DNA of 36,070 bases from Fimbriimonadales bacterium (GTDB lineage Bacteria > Armatimonadota > Fimbriimonadia > Fimbriimonadales > Fimbriimonadaceae). Below the pieces are notes generated by a model. It searched no databases, was not told the origin of the DNA, and saw only the letters and a program-made list of their open reading frames with translations. The translations under genes were made by a program, and so were the position numbers. The stretch is from NCBI GenBank assembly GCA_026418055.1, contig JAOACB010000013.1:21062-57131 (forward strand). The letters run 5' to 3'. Positions 1 to 7,382 of the stretch are shown in pieces (position 1 is the first letter of the stretch; every line of letters begins with the position of its first letter).

Positions 1-812
1 TCGGCGCCCTTGCCCTGGGGGTCGGCTCGGGTTGGGCCAAGACCCTGGTCACCGAGGCGAGGATCCTCAAGGTCACCGAGAGGGGCTACGTCCTCAGCGT
101 CGGCACGCAGCCGCTGGCGGTGGAGGACACGCCCTCGACCCGCCACTGGGCCGGCAAGAAGCCCGCGGCGCGCGGCGCCTTCGGCGAGGGATCGGTCGTG
201 GTGGTGCGGCTGAACGTCGACACCGATCCGCCCACGCTGAGGGAGATCGCCGACCGGGAGACGCAGGCTTGGCTCGACGGCTTGCGGAGGAACTTCGTGA
301 AGGGCCGGATCGAGGGCCGCGACCCGAAGTACCTGACCGTGAGGCTCGACGATGGCTCCACGTTCTCGTACCGCGCCACCGAGAAGTCGAAGCTCGAATT
401 GCAGGGCAAGGCCGTGGCCTCCCTCTCCGATCTGGAGCCCGGCATGGTGGTTTGGACCAAGGGACGGCTCCTGCCGACGCTCGACACGTGGCTGGCCGAG
501 CTGAGGGACACGCCGCCCCCCTTGCAGCCCAAAGCACCCAAGGGTCCGGCCCGGCCGAAGCTCCCGCCGCTGCCTCCGAGCGGCACGCTGCAGGGAACGC
601 TGCGGGCGGTCACCGCCAGCCTCCGGCTGCTGGAGGTGGAGGCCCAGGGGCGGACGCTGCACGTGGTTTGCCCGCAATCCTGCGAGATTCGCATCGGAGG
701 CGCCAAGGCCGCTCTGGAGGCTCTGCCGATCGGGGCCGCGTTGAAGGCGGCGTATCGAAGGGACCCCCAGGGCCGCTTGGTGGCGGCTTCCGTGGAGGTG
801 CTCCCCAAGTAG
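1..812 (+). CDS. Exported DUF5666-like protein, 5' end missing
   Basis: The reading frame is already open at base 3, so the gene starts outside the window. The first visible residues (GALALGVGSGWAKT) look like the end of a signal peptide with cleavage near GWA. The mature part has two similar beta-rich units, one about residues 100-160 and one in the last 70 residues, separated by a proline/lysine-rich linker. Each follows the pattern 'G.i..v......v.....g....v' with a late 'l..G..v', which resembles the OB-like DUF5666 repeat. No catalytic motif is visible. Function is unknown; an exported, possibly surface-associated role is inferred only from the signal-like start. It ends about 90 bp before the sigma-factor gene. 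Confidence 0.6.
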   Translation, partial: GALALGVGSGWAKTLVTEARILKVTERGYVLSVGTQPLAVEDTPSTRHWAGKKPAARGAFGEGSVVVVRLNVDTDPPTLREIADRETQAWLDGLRRNFVKGRIEGRDPKYLTVRLDDGSTFSYRATEKSKLELQGKAVASLSDLEPGMVVWTKGRLLPTLDTWLAELRDTPPPLQPKAPKGPARPKLPPLPPSGTLQGTLRAVTASLRLLEVEAQGRTLHVVCPQSCEIRIGGAKAALEALPIGAALKAAYRRDPQGRLVAASVEVLPK

Positions 813-857
813 GACGGACGAACCTTTTGCAACCGGGGGCGTCCAACCCCAGTAGGG

Positions 858-863
858 TATAGT
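858..863 (+). promoter_or_regulatory. Candidate -10 box (TATAGT) for the sigma-factor gene
   Basis: TATAGT matches the -10 consensus at four of six positions and lies in the gap after the DUF5666-like gene. No convincing -35 is present at 16-18 bp. Transcription would start near 870, ahead of both candidate start codons of the sigma gene. Confidence 0.3.
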
Positions 864-899
864 TCGACACTTCAACGGATTGGCACAGTCCGTGCAGGG

Positions 900-1829
900 A
901 TGCTGTCCATCGATCGGGTCGGCCGAACGCGCCGGATCGTTCGCGCGAGCGGCGATTCGGCGAGGCATCGGATGGCGCAGTTGATGCACTTGGAAGAACA
1001 CGACGACGGAGTGCCCAGCTACCTCAGTCGGCTGACGCAGGCGCCCCTGCTTTCCGCCGGCGAGGAGACGGAGCTCGCGCGCGCCGCGAGGTCCGGGGAC
1101 CGCAACGCCAGGCAGCGGCTCATCGAGTCGAACATGCGCCTCGTGATCAACATCGCCAAGACGTACAAGGTGCGCTCGATCTCGCTCGAGGACCTGATCC
1201 AAGAAGGCGCCATCGGACTGATGCAGGCGGCCGACCGCTTCGACCCGGACAAGGGCTTCCGCTTCTCCACCTACGCCACGCACTGGATCCGCCAAGCGAT
1301 CGGCCGCGCCATCGACAACAAGGCCAAGGCGATCCGCCTTCCGGCACACGTGAGCCAGTCGCTTCGCAGGATCGAGAGGGAGCGCGTGCGGCTGATGCGC
1401 GAGCTGGGACGCGAGCCCACCACCGAGCAGCTCTCCCAGGCCGTCGGTTGCACCACCAAGAAGCTGCTGTCGATCCTCCAGAGCTCGCAGGAGTTGCTGA
1501 GCCTGGACATGGGCACCAACGACGGCTCGGGCACCACGCTGGGCGGGCTGATCAAGGACCCCGACTACATCGATCCCGAGCAGCTGGTGTGCTACCGCGA
1601 GCTCATCGCCGAGCTGATCAAGCTGCTGAGCGAGCTGACCGACCGGGAGAGGGAGATCATTCTCAGGCGCTACCACCTGGTGGAGGGCTCCGAGCACCTG
1701 CAGCAGGAGGACGTGGCCAAGGAGTTCCAGCTCTCCCGCGAGCGCATCCGCCAGATCGAGAACCAGGCGATGAAGAAGCTCCGCGCCATCGCCCAGCGAC
1801 GGCGCCTGAGGGAGATGCTCAGCAACTGA
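900..1829 (+). CDS. RNA polymerase sigma factor, RpoD/SigA-like (sigma-70 family)
   Basis: 309 residues that direct RNA polymerase to promoters. Region 1.2 lies near residues 37-70. Region 2 follows with the core-binding and -10 recognition segments (DLIQEGAIGLMQA; FSTYATHWIRQAI near 122-133). Region 3 spans about 140-215, and region 4 ends with a helix-turn-helix (LSRERIRQIE). There is no region 1.1, so it is shorter than a classical primary sigma. In region 2.4 the usual Trp-Trp pair is His128-Trp129, as in RpoH-type factors, which suggests a group 2 or alternative sigma rather than certain housekeeping sigma. The start is uncertain: ATG at 900 has almost no Shine-Dalgarno, and an in-frame ATG at 972 would give 285 residues. 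The neighbours give no clue to its regulon. Confidence 0.9.
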   Translation: MLSIDRVGRTRRIVRASGDSARHRMAQLMHLEEHDDGVPSYLSRLTQAPLLSAGEETELARAARSGDRNARQRLIESNMRLVINIAKTYKVRSISLEDLIQEGAIGLMQAADRFDPDKGFRFSTYATHWIRQAIGRAIDNKAKAIRLPAHVSQSLRRIERERVRLMRELGREPTTEQLSQAVGCTTKKLLSILQSSQELLSLDMGTNDGSGTTLGGLIKDPDYIDPEQLVCYRELIAELIKLLSELTDREREIILRRYHLVEGSEHLQQEDVAKEFQLSRERIRQIENQAMKKLRAIAQRRRLREMLSN

Positions 1830-1882
1830 GCGTCCTGCCGGAAGCGGGCCCGCTCTGCCATCCTACTGTCGTCGGCACCGCC

Positions 1883-2560
1883 ATGGACCTCCTCTCCTCA
1901 GCCCTGGACTACTTCATCCACCTCGACCGGCATCTGGGCGAGGTGCTGCGCCAATACAGCACAGGGACCTACGCGATCCTGTTCCTCATCGTGTTCTGCG
2001 AGACGGGTCTGGTGGTCACCCCGTTCCTTCCCGGGGACTCTCTGCTGTTCGCGGCCGGGGTGCTCGCCTCGCGCACGGGGGAGCTGCACCCTTGGGCCCT
2101 GGCCGCCGTGTTCTTCACCGCGGCGCTGTGCGGCGACAACGTGAACTACCTCGTCGGCCGGTCGCTGGGACCGCGCCTGTTCCGCAACGAGGACTCCAGG
2201 GTGTTCAAGAGGAGGCACCTGGTTCGAACGGAGGCCTTCTTCGAGCGCTACGGGGCCAAGACGATCGTGATCGCCCGCTTCGTGCCGATCGTGCGCACCT
2301 TCGCTCCCTTCGTGGCGGGCATGGGCCGCATGGCGTACCGCCGGTTCCTGGCGTTCAGCGTGCTCGGAGCCTGCCTGTGGGTCGGGCTCTTCGTGTTCGG
2401 CGGGTTCTACTTCGGCACGGCCCCGATCGTCGAGAGGAACTTCACGGTGGCGATCCTCGCGGTGATCGCGATCTCGATGCTGCCCGCGGCGTGGGAGGTC
2501 CTGCAGCACGTTCTGCGGCGCAGGCGCGCCGCGGCCGCCGGCTCGGGTTCGGTGCGGTAA
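1883..2560 (+). CDS. DedA family integral membrane protein
   Basis: 225 residues. The first hydrophobic segment is followed by the DedA signature region: ETGLVVTPFLPGDSLLF near residue 35-50, GDNVNYLVGR near 80, and the RFVPIVRTFAPFVAG motif near 135-150 with its conserved Arg and Pro. Three further membrane segments end in a basic tail (RRRRAAAAG). DedA proteins act in the cytoplasmic membrane, and several have been identified as undecaprenyl-phosphate translocases. The start is the ATG at 1883, which gives a normal family N-terminus; the open frame extends upstream only through the sigma gene in another frame. It ends 12 bp before an Alg5-like polyprenyl-phosphate glycosyltransferase gene, so a shared role in polyprenyl-lipid sugar chemistry is plausible but inferred. 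Confidence 0.9.
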   Translation: MDLLSSALDYFIHLDRHLGEVLRQYSTGTYAILFLIVFCETGLVVTPFLPGDSLLFAAGVLASRTGELHPWALAAVFFTAALCGDNVNYLVGRSLGPRLFRNEDSRVFKRRHLVRTEAFFERYGAKTIVIARFVPIVRTFAPFVAGMGRMAYRRFLAFSVLGACLWVGLFVFGGFYFGTAPIVERNFTVAILAVIAISMLPAAWEVLQHVLRRRRAAAAGSGSVR

Positions 2561-2563
2561 CAT
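2558..2563 (+). promoter_or_regulatory. Candidate -10 box (TAACAT) just upstream of the glycosyltransferase
   Basis: TAACAT overlaps the stop codon of the DedA gene and lies 9 nt before the TTG start. There is no Shine-Dalgarno in between, so transcription from here would give a leaderless or nearly leaderless message. Read-through from the DedA gene is the alternative. Confidence 0.25.
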
Positions 2564-2572
2564 AGCGCCGTC

Positions 2573-3313
2573 TTGAGTCCGAGCCACTTGTCGGTGATCG
2601 TCCCGGCCTACAACGAGGAGGGCCGCCTCGGACGGACCCTCGACCGTTTGAAGGAGTATTTCGAAGCCCAGCCGTATCGCTGGACGGTCACGGTCGTGAG
2701 CGACGGCAGCACCGACCGGACGCCCGAGATCGTGGAGGAGTTCCGGGCGAGGGACCCGCGCTTCCAGCTCAAGGCCTACGAGCCGAACCGCGGCAAGGGC
2801 TACGCGGTGCGAACCGGCATGTTGGAGACCGAGGGCGAGCTGCTGCTCTTCTGCGACGCGGACCTGGCGACGCCGATCGAGGAGATCGAGAAGCTGCTGC
2901 CGGCGATCGAGCGGGGCGCGGACATCGCCATCGGCAGCCGGCCCCTGCGCGAGAGCCGCCTGGAGGTTCGTCAGCCGCTGTACCGCGAGATGCTCGGCCG
3001 GATGTTCAACAAGGCCGTGCAGCTGATGGCCGTGCGGGGAATCCACGACACCCAGTGCGGGTTCAAGCTGTTCACCCGGCGCGCGGCCCACGAGGTGTTC
3101 TCGCGCTGCACCCTGGATGGCTTCAGCTTCGACTTCGAGGCGCTGCTGATCGCCCGAGACTTGGGCCTGCGCGTGGCCGAGGTGCCGATCCGCTGGAGGC
3201 ACCAGGAGGGCTCCAAGGTGGTCCTGCTGCGCGACGGCCCCAGGATGCTGCTGGACTTGGTGCGCCTGAGGCTGCGCGGGCGGCGCAAACGGTTGGAAGC
3301 CCGTGCACGCTGA
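2573..3313 (+). CDS. Family 2 glycosyltransferase, dolichyl/polyprenyl-phosphate glucosyltransferase (Alg5)-like
   Basis: 246 residues from a TTG start. The GT-A nucleotide-sugar domain begins at once (LSVIVPAYNEE), with the aspartates VSDGSTDRT near residue 42 and the metal-binding FCDADLATP near 97. The segment HDTQCGFKLFTRRAA, a later FDFEALL and the ending 'W..QEGSKV....M..DL.RLR' are hallmarks of the Alg5/DPM1-type enzymes that move a sugar from a nucleotide onto a polyprenyl phosphate at the cytoplasmic face of the membrane. There is no C-terminal membrane helix, unlike some bacterial members. It overlaps the following methyltransferase gene by 11 bp and closely follows a DedA gene. The sugar transferred cannot be told from sequence. 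Confidence 0.88.
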   Translation: MSPSHLSVIVPAYNEEGRLGRTLDRLKEYFEAQPYRWTVTVVSDGSTDRTPEIVEEFRARDPRFQLKAYEPNRGKGYAVRTGMLETEGELLLFCDADLATPIEEIEKLLPAIERGADIAIGSRPLRESRLEVRQPLYREMLGRMFNKAVQLMAVRGIHDTQCGFKLFTRRAAHEVFSRCTLDGFSFDFEALLIARDLGLRVAEVPIRWRHQEGSKVVLLRDGPRMLLDLVRLRLRGRRKRLEARAR

Positions 3314-4040
3314 GGAATACGCCCGGATGTTCGAGCTGGAGGACCGCTATTGGTGGTTCGTCGCTCGGCGGCGCCTGGCGCTGTCGCTGCTGCGCGACGC
3401 CCTGGACGCGGAGCGGCCGACGGTGCTGGACCTGGGATGCGGCACGGGGGTGGTGCTGGGGGAGCTGGGGCGGTGGGCGGAGCCGGTCGGCGTGGACTTC
3501 AGCCCGCTGGCGCTCGGCTTCTGCCGTCGCCGGGGCCTCGGCCGGCTGGTCGCCGCGCGCGGGGAGAGGCTGCCGCTGCGCACGGCGGCGTTCGACGCGG
3601 TCGTGGCCTTGGACATCCTGGAGCACATCCCCGACCACGAGGCCGCGTTCCGCGAGGCGTACCGCGTGCTGAAGCCCGGCGGCGCCATGGTTCTGAGCGT
3701 GCCTGCCTTCCGCGTGCTGTGGGGCCCTCACGACGTGGCGCTGATGCACCAGCGGCGCTACCGTCTGAAGGAGGTCGAGCGCCTGCTGCGGGCCGCCGGC
3801 TTCGAGGTGCGGCGCCTCTCCTACTCGATCTTCCTGCTGTTCCCGCTGGTGCTGCTGATCCGTCTGGCGGAGAAGCTCAAGAGGGGCGAGCCGAGGGCGT
3901 CGCTTCCGCGGGTTCCGGGCTGGCTCAACGGCCTTCTGGTAGGATTGCAGGCGGTCGAGACCGGGTGGATCCGCCGTCGGCGCCTGCCGTGGGGCAGCAG
4001 CGTGGTCGCGGTCGCCGTCAAGCCCGGTTCGAGCGCATGA
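3303..4040 (+). CDS. Class I SAM-dependent methyltransferase
   Basis: 245 residues from a GTG inside the end of the glycosyltransferase gene. Motif I of the Rossmann-fold methyltransferases is clear (VLDLGCGTGVVLGEL near residue 41). An acidic residue follows at the end of strand 2 (VGVDFS), then FDAVVALDILEHIPD and the LKPGGAMVLSVPA strand. This is the Methyltransf_11 arrangement found in many lipid and glycan methyltransferases. The N-terminal 'YARMFELEDRYWWFVARR' resembles enzymes in glycan or lipid clusters. A hydrophobic stretch near 175-190 (YSIFLLFPLVLLIRLA) may associate with the membrane. It overlaps both neighbours, so translation is probably coupled. The substrate is unknown; a polyprenyl-linked sugar is possible from context only. 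Confidence 0.88.
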   Translation: MHAEEYARMFELEDRYWWFVARRRLALSLLRDALDAERPTVLDLGCGTGVVLGELGRWAEPVGVDFSPLALGFCRRRGLGRLVAARGERLPLRTAAFDAVVALDILEHIPDHEAAFREAYRVLKPGGAMVLSVPAFRVLWGPHDVALMHQRRYRLKEVERLLRAAGFEVRRLSYSIFLLFPLVLLIRLAEKLKRGEPRASLPRVPGWLNGLLVGLQAVETGWIRRRRLPWGSSVVAVAVKPGSSA

Positions 4041-4861
4041 CCCACGTTCTCGGAAGCATCCCGTTCGTCAACGGAGCGCCCTTGGTGCATCCGTTCCTGC
4101 GCCTGGGAGAGGCGTCCCCCGTGCGCGTGGTGGAGGCGGTCCCGTCCGACCTGCCCGGCCTGCTGGAGAGCGGTCAGGCCGAGGCGATCCTCGTGTCGAG
4201 CATCGACGCGCTGCGCACGCCCGGCCGAACGGCCTGCGCGGGCGTCTGCATCGGCACGCGAGGAATGGTCGAGAGCGTTCGGCTGTTCAGCAAGGTCCCC
4301 TTCGACGCCATCGGCACGCTGGCCGAGGACGCCAGCTCCATGACCTCCAACGCTCTGGCCCGCGTGATCCTGGCGGAGTCGTTCGGCGCGCGGCCCCGGA
4401 CCCGGCGCCTGCCCCCGAACCTCTACACGATGCTCGAGGCCTGCGACGCCTGCGTGCTGATCGGCGACATCGGCATGACCGCGGACGGAACGGGTCTGTA
4501 CGTGCTGGACCTGGGCCAGGCTTGGGTGGCGCTCACGGGACTGCCGTTCGTGTGGGCGCTGTGCGTCGGCGACGAGCGCCTGACCCCGGAGATGGCCGGT
4601 TGGATGAACTGGGCGCGCGGGCGCTCGGGTTGCGGGGCCGACGCCGAAGGGCCGCCGGACGAGCAGCTGATCCGAGCCGCCGCCGACCGGGCCGGCATGG
4701 ACCGCGAACTGGTGCGCGCCTACCTCACCCGCACGATGTCCTACAGGCTGGACGACGCGTTCCTGTCGGGCCTGCGCGCGTTCGGCCGGTACCTGGTGCG
4801 GCACGGCATCGTGGCGAGCGCCGCCCTACCCCGGTTCGTCGAGCCGGCCGACGTCGGCTAG
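4037..4861 (+). CDS. mqnA: Chorismate dehydratase, menaquinone biosynthesis (futalosine pathway)
   Basis: 274 residues. MqnA removes water from chorismate to give 3-(1-carboxyvinyloxy)benzoate, the first step of the futalosine route to menaquinone. Family features are visible along the chain: the start 'GSIPFVNGAPL' , 'LLESGQAEAILVSSID', 'SSMTSNALARVIL' near residue 100, 'CVLIGDIGM', and 'VLDLGQAWVALTGLPFVWALC'. MqnA is preferred over the related MqnD because of the TSNALA and GLPFVWA segments and the length. The start ATG overlaps the stop of the methyltransferase (ATGA), so it is the third gene of a coupled run. Its stop shares bases with the stop of the convergent GH16 gene. No other mqn gene is in the window. 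Confidence 0.88.
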   Translation: MTHVLGSIPFVNGAPLVHPFLRLGEASPVRVVEAVPSDLPGLLESGQAEAILVSSIDALRTPGRTACAGVCIGTRGMVESVRLFSKVPFDAIGTLAEDASSMTSNALARVILAESFGARPRTRRLPPNLYTMLEACDACVLIGDIGMTADGTGLYVLDLGQAWVALTGLPFVWALCVGDERLTPEMAGWMNWARGRSGCGADAEGPPDEQLIRAAADRAGMDRELVRAYLTRTMSYRLDDAFLSGLRAFGRYLVRHGIVASAALPRFVEPADVG

Positions 4862-5682
4862 CTCCTGGGCTTGTAGACCCGCACGTAGTCGATCTCGAAT
4901 CGGTGCGGGAACAGCGACTCGTCGATCCCCTGCGCGCCGCCCCAGGCTCCTCCGATCGCCAGGTTCAGGATCAGGTACTGAGGCTTGTCGAACGGCCACG
5001 CCGCGTCTCCCGTGCCTTCGTTGCGGTACACGAAGTAGCGCGTGTCGTCGAAGAAGAACTCCAGCCGGTCGGGATACCACTCGACGGCGTACACGTGGAA
5101 GCGCTCCCAAGGCCTGTCGGCCAGGATGCTGTTGCCACGGCCGTTGCGCTTGACGTGGTTGTAGGCCTCGGTGTGGATGTTCGCGTGGATGCGGTTGGGA
5201 TCGAACCCCACGTTCTCCAGGATGTCGATCTCGCCGCACTTCGGCCACCCGACGCTGCGGATGTTTTCTCCGAGGGTCCAGATCGCGGGCCACGTGCCGC
5301 GGCCCGTGGGCACCTTGGCGCGGACCTCGATGCGGCCGTACAGGATCGGCTTCTTTCCGGACGTGTGCACGCTGGCCGAGGTGATGCGGCGGCCCTGCCA
5401 GTTGTCGATCCTGGCCTCGAGGATCAGCTTGCCGTTCTCCACGCGGGCGTTCTCCCGCCGGTCGACGGTGTAGTACTGCGCCTCGTTGTTGCGCACGTAG
5501 CCCTCCTCGTAGCTCCAGAACGCCGGGTTCGGCCTGGGTCCCTTGTCGAACTCGTCGGCCCAATCCAGCTTCCAACGTTTCGGGTCGAACTTCACCAGAG
5601 TGGGCTTCGTGTCGGAACTGCCAGCCAGGCCGTCCTGAGGCGGCATCGTCGCGGCGATTCCGACGAGGAAGAGGCTCAGCAT
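4858..5682 (-). CDS. Secreted glycoside hydrolase family 16 (laminarinase-type beta-glucanase)
   Basis: 274 residues. A short hydrophobic N-terminus (MLSLFLVGIAATM) suggests export. The catalytic domain starts near residue 38 (LDWADEFDKG). It carries the GH16 active-site motif GEIDILE with nucleophile Glu151 and acid/base Glu156, then 'HVYAVEWYPDRLEFFFDD' and the closing 'FEIDYVRVYK' strand. The NIHTE segment and overall form are closest to bacterial endo-beta-1,3-glucanases, but the exact glucan cannot be fixed. The start is chosen because AGGAGG lies about 8 nt upstream; the frame is open further upstream only as a shadow of the next gene. It is convergent with mqnA and divergent from the phosphoesterase gene. 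Confidence 0.92.
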   Translation of the reverse strand: MLSLFLVGIAATMPPQDGLAGSSDTKPTLVKFDPKRWKLDWADEFDKGPRPNPAFWSYEEGYVRNNEAQYYTVDRRENARVENGKLILEARIDNWQGRRITSASVHTSGKKPILYGRIEVRAKVPTGRGTWPAIWTLGENIRSVGWPKCGEIDILENVGFDPNRIHANIHTEAYNHVKRNGRGNSILADRPWERFHVYAVEWYPDRLEFFFDDTRYFVYRNEGTGDAAWPFDKPQYLILNLAIGGAWGGAQGIDESLFPHRFEIDYVRVYKPRS

Positions 5683-5708
5683 GGTCGGTTTCCTCCTGTC
5701 TACGGGCC

Positions 5709-5714
5709 ATTTAA
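5709..5714 (-). promoter_or_regulatory. Candidate -10 box (TTAAAT) for the GH16 gene
   Basis: TTAAAT on the minus strand lies 26 nt ahead of the GH16 start, which leaves room for a leader with its AGGAGG. The whole 79-bp gap (5683-5761) is divergent. A TTGACC on the plus strand at 5722-5727 could be a -35 for the opposite gene, but its spacing to a -10 is poor. Confidence 0.25.
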
Positions 5715-5761
5715 CCCGTTCTTGACCCATGGCCGACCGCGTTCCGGGTATCCCTCGCACC

Positions 5762-7351
5762 ATGCGCACGGTCGCCCTCCTCACCCTTGCGCTCCCCGCG
5801 GCCCTCGCCCTCGCGCAGGTGCCCGATCTTCCGCAACCGAACGGCACCGCGACGGGCTTCGTGTTCGAGGACGCCAACCGCAACGGATCGCGCGATCCCG
5901 GCGAGCGCGGCTTGGCTGGCGTCGCGGTGAGCAACGGCGTCGACGTGGCCCGCACCGACCGATCGGGCCGCTGGACCCTGCCAGCCTGGGACGGCGCCGT
6001 GTTCTTCGTCGTCAAGCCCTCGGGCTGGACCGTTCCCCACGAGCCCGACGGCCGACCGCGGTTCCACCGCATCCACAAACCGAGCGGGTCCCCGCAACTC
6101 CGCTTCCCCGGGGTCGCGCCCACTGGCCCTCTGCCCGACAGCGTGGATTTCCCGCTCCGCCGGGCGCGCGAGCCCAGGACGTTCGAGGTGCTGCTGTTCG
6201 GAGACACTCAGCCCCGCAACCTGCGCGAGGTCGATTACCTGGCGCGCGACGTGGTTGCGCCGCTGGTGCCGCAGGCGCGCCGCTTCGCGTTCGGAGCGGT
6301 GCTGGGCGACATCGTGTTCGACGATCTGAGCGTCACGCTGCCGCTCGTCCGAACCGTCGGCGCCATCGCCGTGCCTTGGCGCTACGTGCTGGGCAACCAC
6401 GACTTGAACTTCGACGCCCCCGACGACCTGCTCTCCGACGAGAGCTTCGAGGCCACCTTCGGTCCGCCCTACTACTCGTTCGACGTGGGCGGCGCGCACT
6501 TCGTGGTGCTGGACGACGTCGAGTGGATCGGGGTGGAGAACGCCAAGAGGGAGAACCCCGAGCGCACGCGCGGCTACTACCGCGCCGCGCTCGGCCCGCG
6601 CCAGCTGCGCTGGCTCGAGAACGACCTGAGGCTGGTGCCCAAGGATCGCTTGGTGGTGTTGCTGATGCACATCCCGCTGAACGAGGTCCGCGAGCGCCAA
6701 GATGTGCTCCGGCTGCTGTCGCCGTTCCGGCACACGGTGTCGTTCAGCGCTCACACGCACACCATGGAGCATCGGTTCTTCGGCAGGGAGGAGGGTTGGC
6801 AGGGGGAGGGCCGTCACTGGCACATCGTGCACGGCGCCTCCTGCGGCTCGTGGTGGGGCGGCCTGCCCGACGAGAGGGGCATCCCGCACGCCACGATGTC
6901 GGACGGCACACCCAACGGCTACGGCATCCTGCGGGTGGAAGGCAACCGTTGGAGCTGGGAGTACCGGACGGTCGGCGCGGCCAGCGACGAGTCGATGCGC
7001 ATCCTGGCTCCCGACGCCGCGAGGGCCGACGAGCTGCGGGGAACGAGGGTGTTCGCCAACGTGTTCGGCGCAGGCGAGCTCTCCACGGTGGAGATCAGCG
7101 TGGCCGGGGGTGCGTGGCGACCCATGAAGCGCGTGCTGGAGCGCGACCCTTGGTACGCGGCGCTGGTGGAGCGCGACCGCGCTCAGTTGCGGCTGCCTTA
7201 TCTGCCGCTGCCGGGGCCGTCGGTCTGCACCCATCTCTGGACGACCGTCCTGACGGAGCGGTTGGAGCCAGGGGTGCACGCCCTCCGCGTGCGCGAGACC
7301 GACCCCTGGGGGCGCGTGCGCGAGTCCGTGCGGACCCTGAGGGTGGAGTGA
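5762..7351 (+). CDS. Secreted calcineurin-like metallophosphoesterase
   Basis: 529 residues. A signal peptide (about residues 1-19, ending ALALAQ) is followed by a beta-sandwich of the SdrD/MetallophosN kind (TGFVFEDANRNGSRDPGE, near 32-50), then the phosphoesterase core. Metal-binding motifs are in the expected order: FGDTQ (147-149), LGDIVFDD (181-188), GNHD (211-214), a later MHIPL, and SAHTHTMEH. The last 150 residues form a second beta-rich domain typical of the 'calcineurin-like phosphoesterase C-terminal' family. The enzyme should hydrolyse a phosphoester outside the cytoplasm; the substrate is unknown. The start is the ATG at 5762, where the signal peptide begins; an upstream in-frame ATG at 5729 is less likely. 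Confidence 0.88.
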   Translation: MRTVALLTLALPAALALAQVPDLPQPNGTATGFVFEDANRNGSRDPGERGLAGVAVSNGVDVARTDRSGRWTLPAWDGAVFFVVKPSGWTVPHEPDGRPRFHRIHKPSGSPQLRFPGVAPTGPLPDSVDFPLRRAREPRTFEVLLFGDTQPRNLREVDYLARDVVAPLVPQARRFAFGAVLGDIVFDDLSVTLPLVRTVGAIAVPWRYVLGNHDLNFDAPDDLLSDESFEATFGPPYYSFDVGGAHFVVLDDVEWIGVENAKRENPERTRGYYRAALGPRQLRWLENDLRLVPKDRLVVLLMHIPLNEVRERQDVLRLLSPFRHTVSFSAHTHTMEHRFFGREEGWQGEGRHWHIVHGASCGSWWGGLPDERGIPHATMSDGTPNGYGILRVEGNRWSWEYRTVGAASDESMRILAPDAARADELRGTRVFANVFGAGELSTVEISVAGGAWRPMKRVLERDPWYAALVERDRAQLRLPYLPLPGPSVCTHLWTTVLTERLEPGVHALRVRETDPWGRVRESVRTLRVE

Positions 7352-7371
7352 TCGTCCGCGGCCGGTTGGAC

Positions 7372-7377
7372 CACAAT
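7372..7377 (+). promoter_or_regulatory. Candidate -10 box (CACAAT) for the helicase gene, leaderless spacing
   Basis: CACAAT ends 5 nt before the GTG start, and no Shine-Dalgarno is present. A transcript from this box would begin at or next to the start codon. Confidence 0.35.
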
Positions 7378-7382
7378 CGGCC

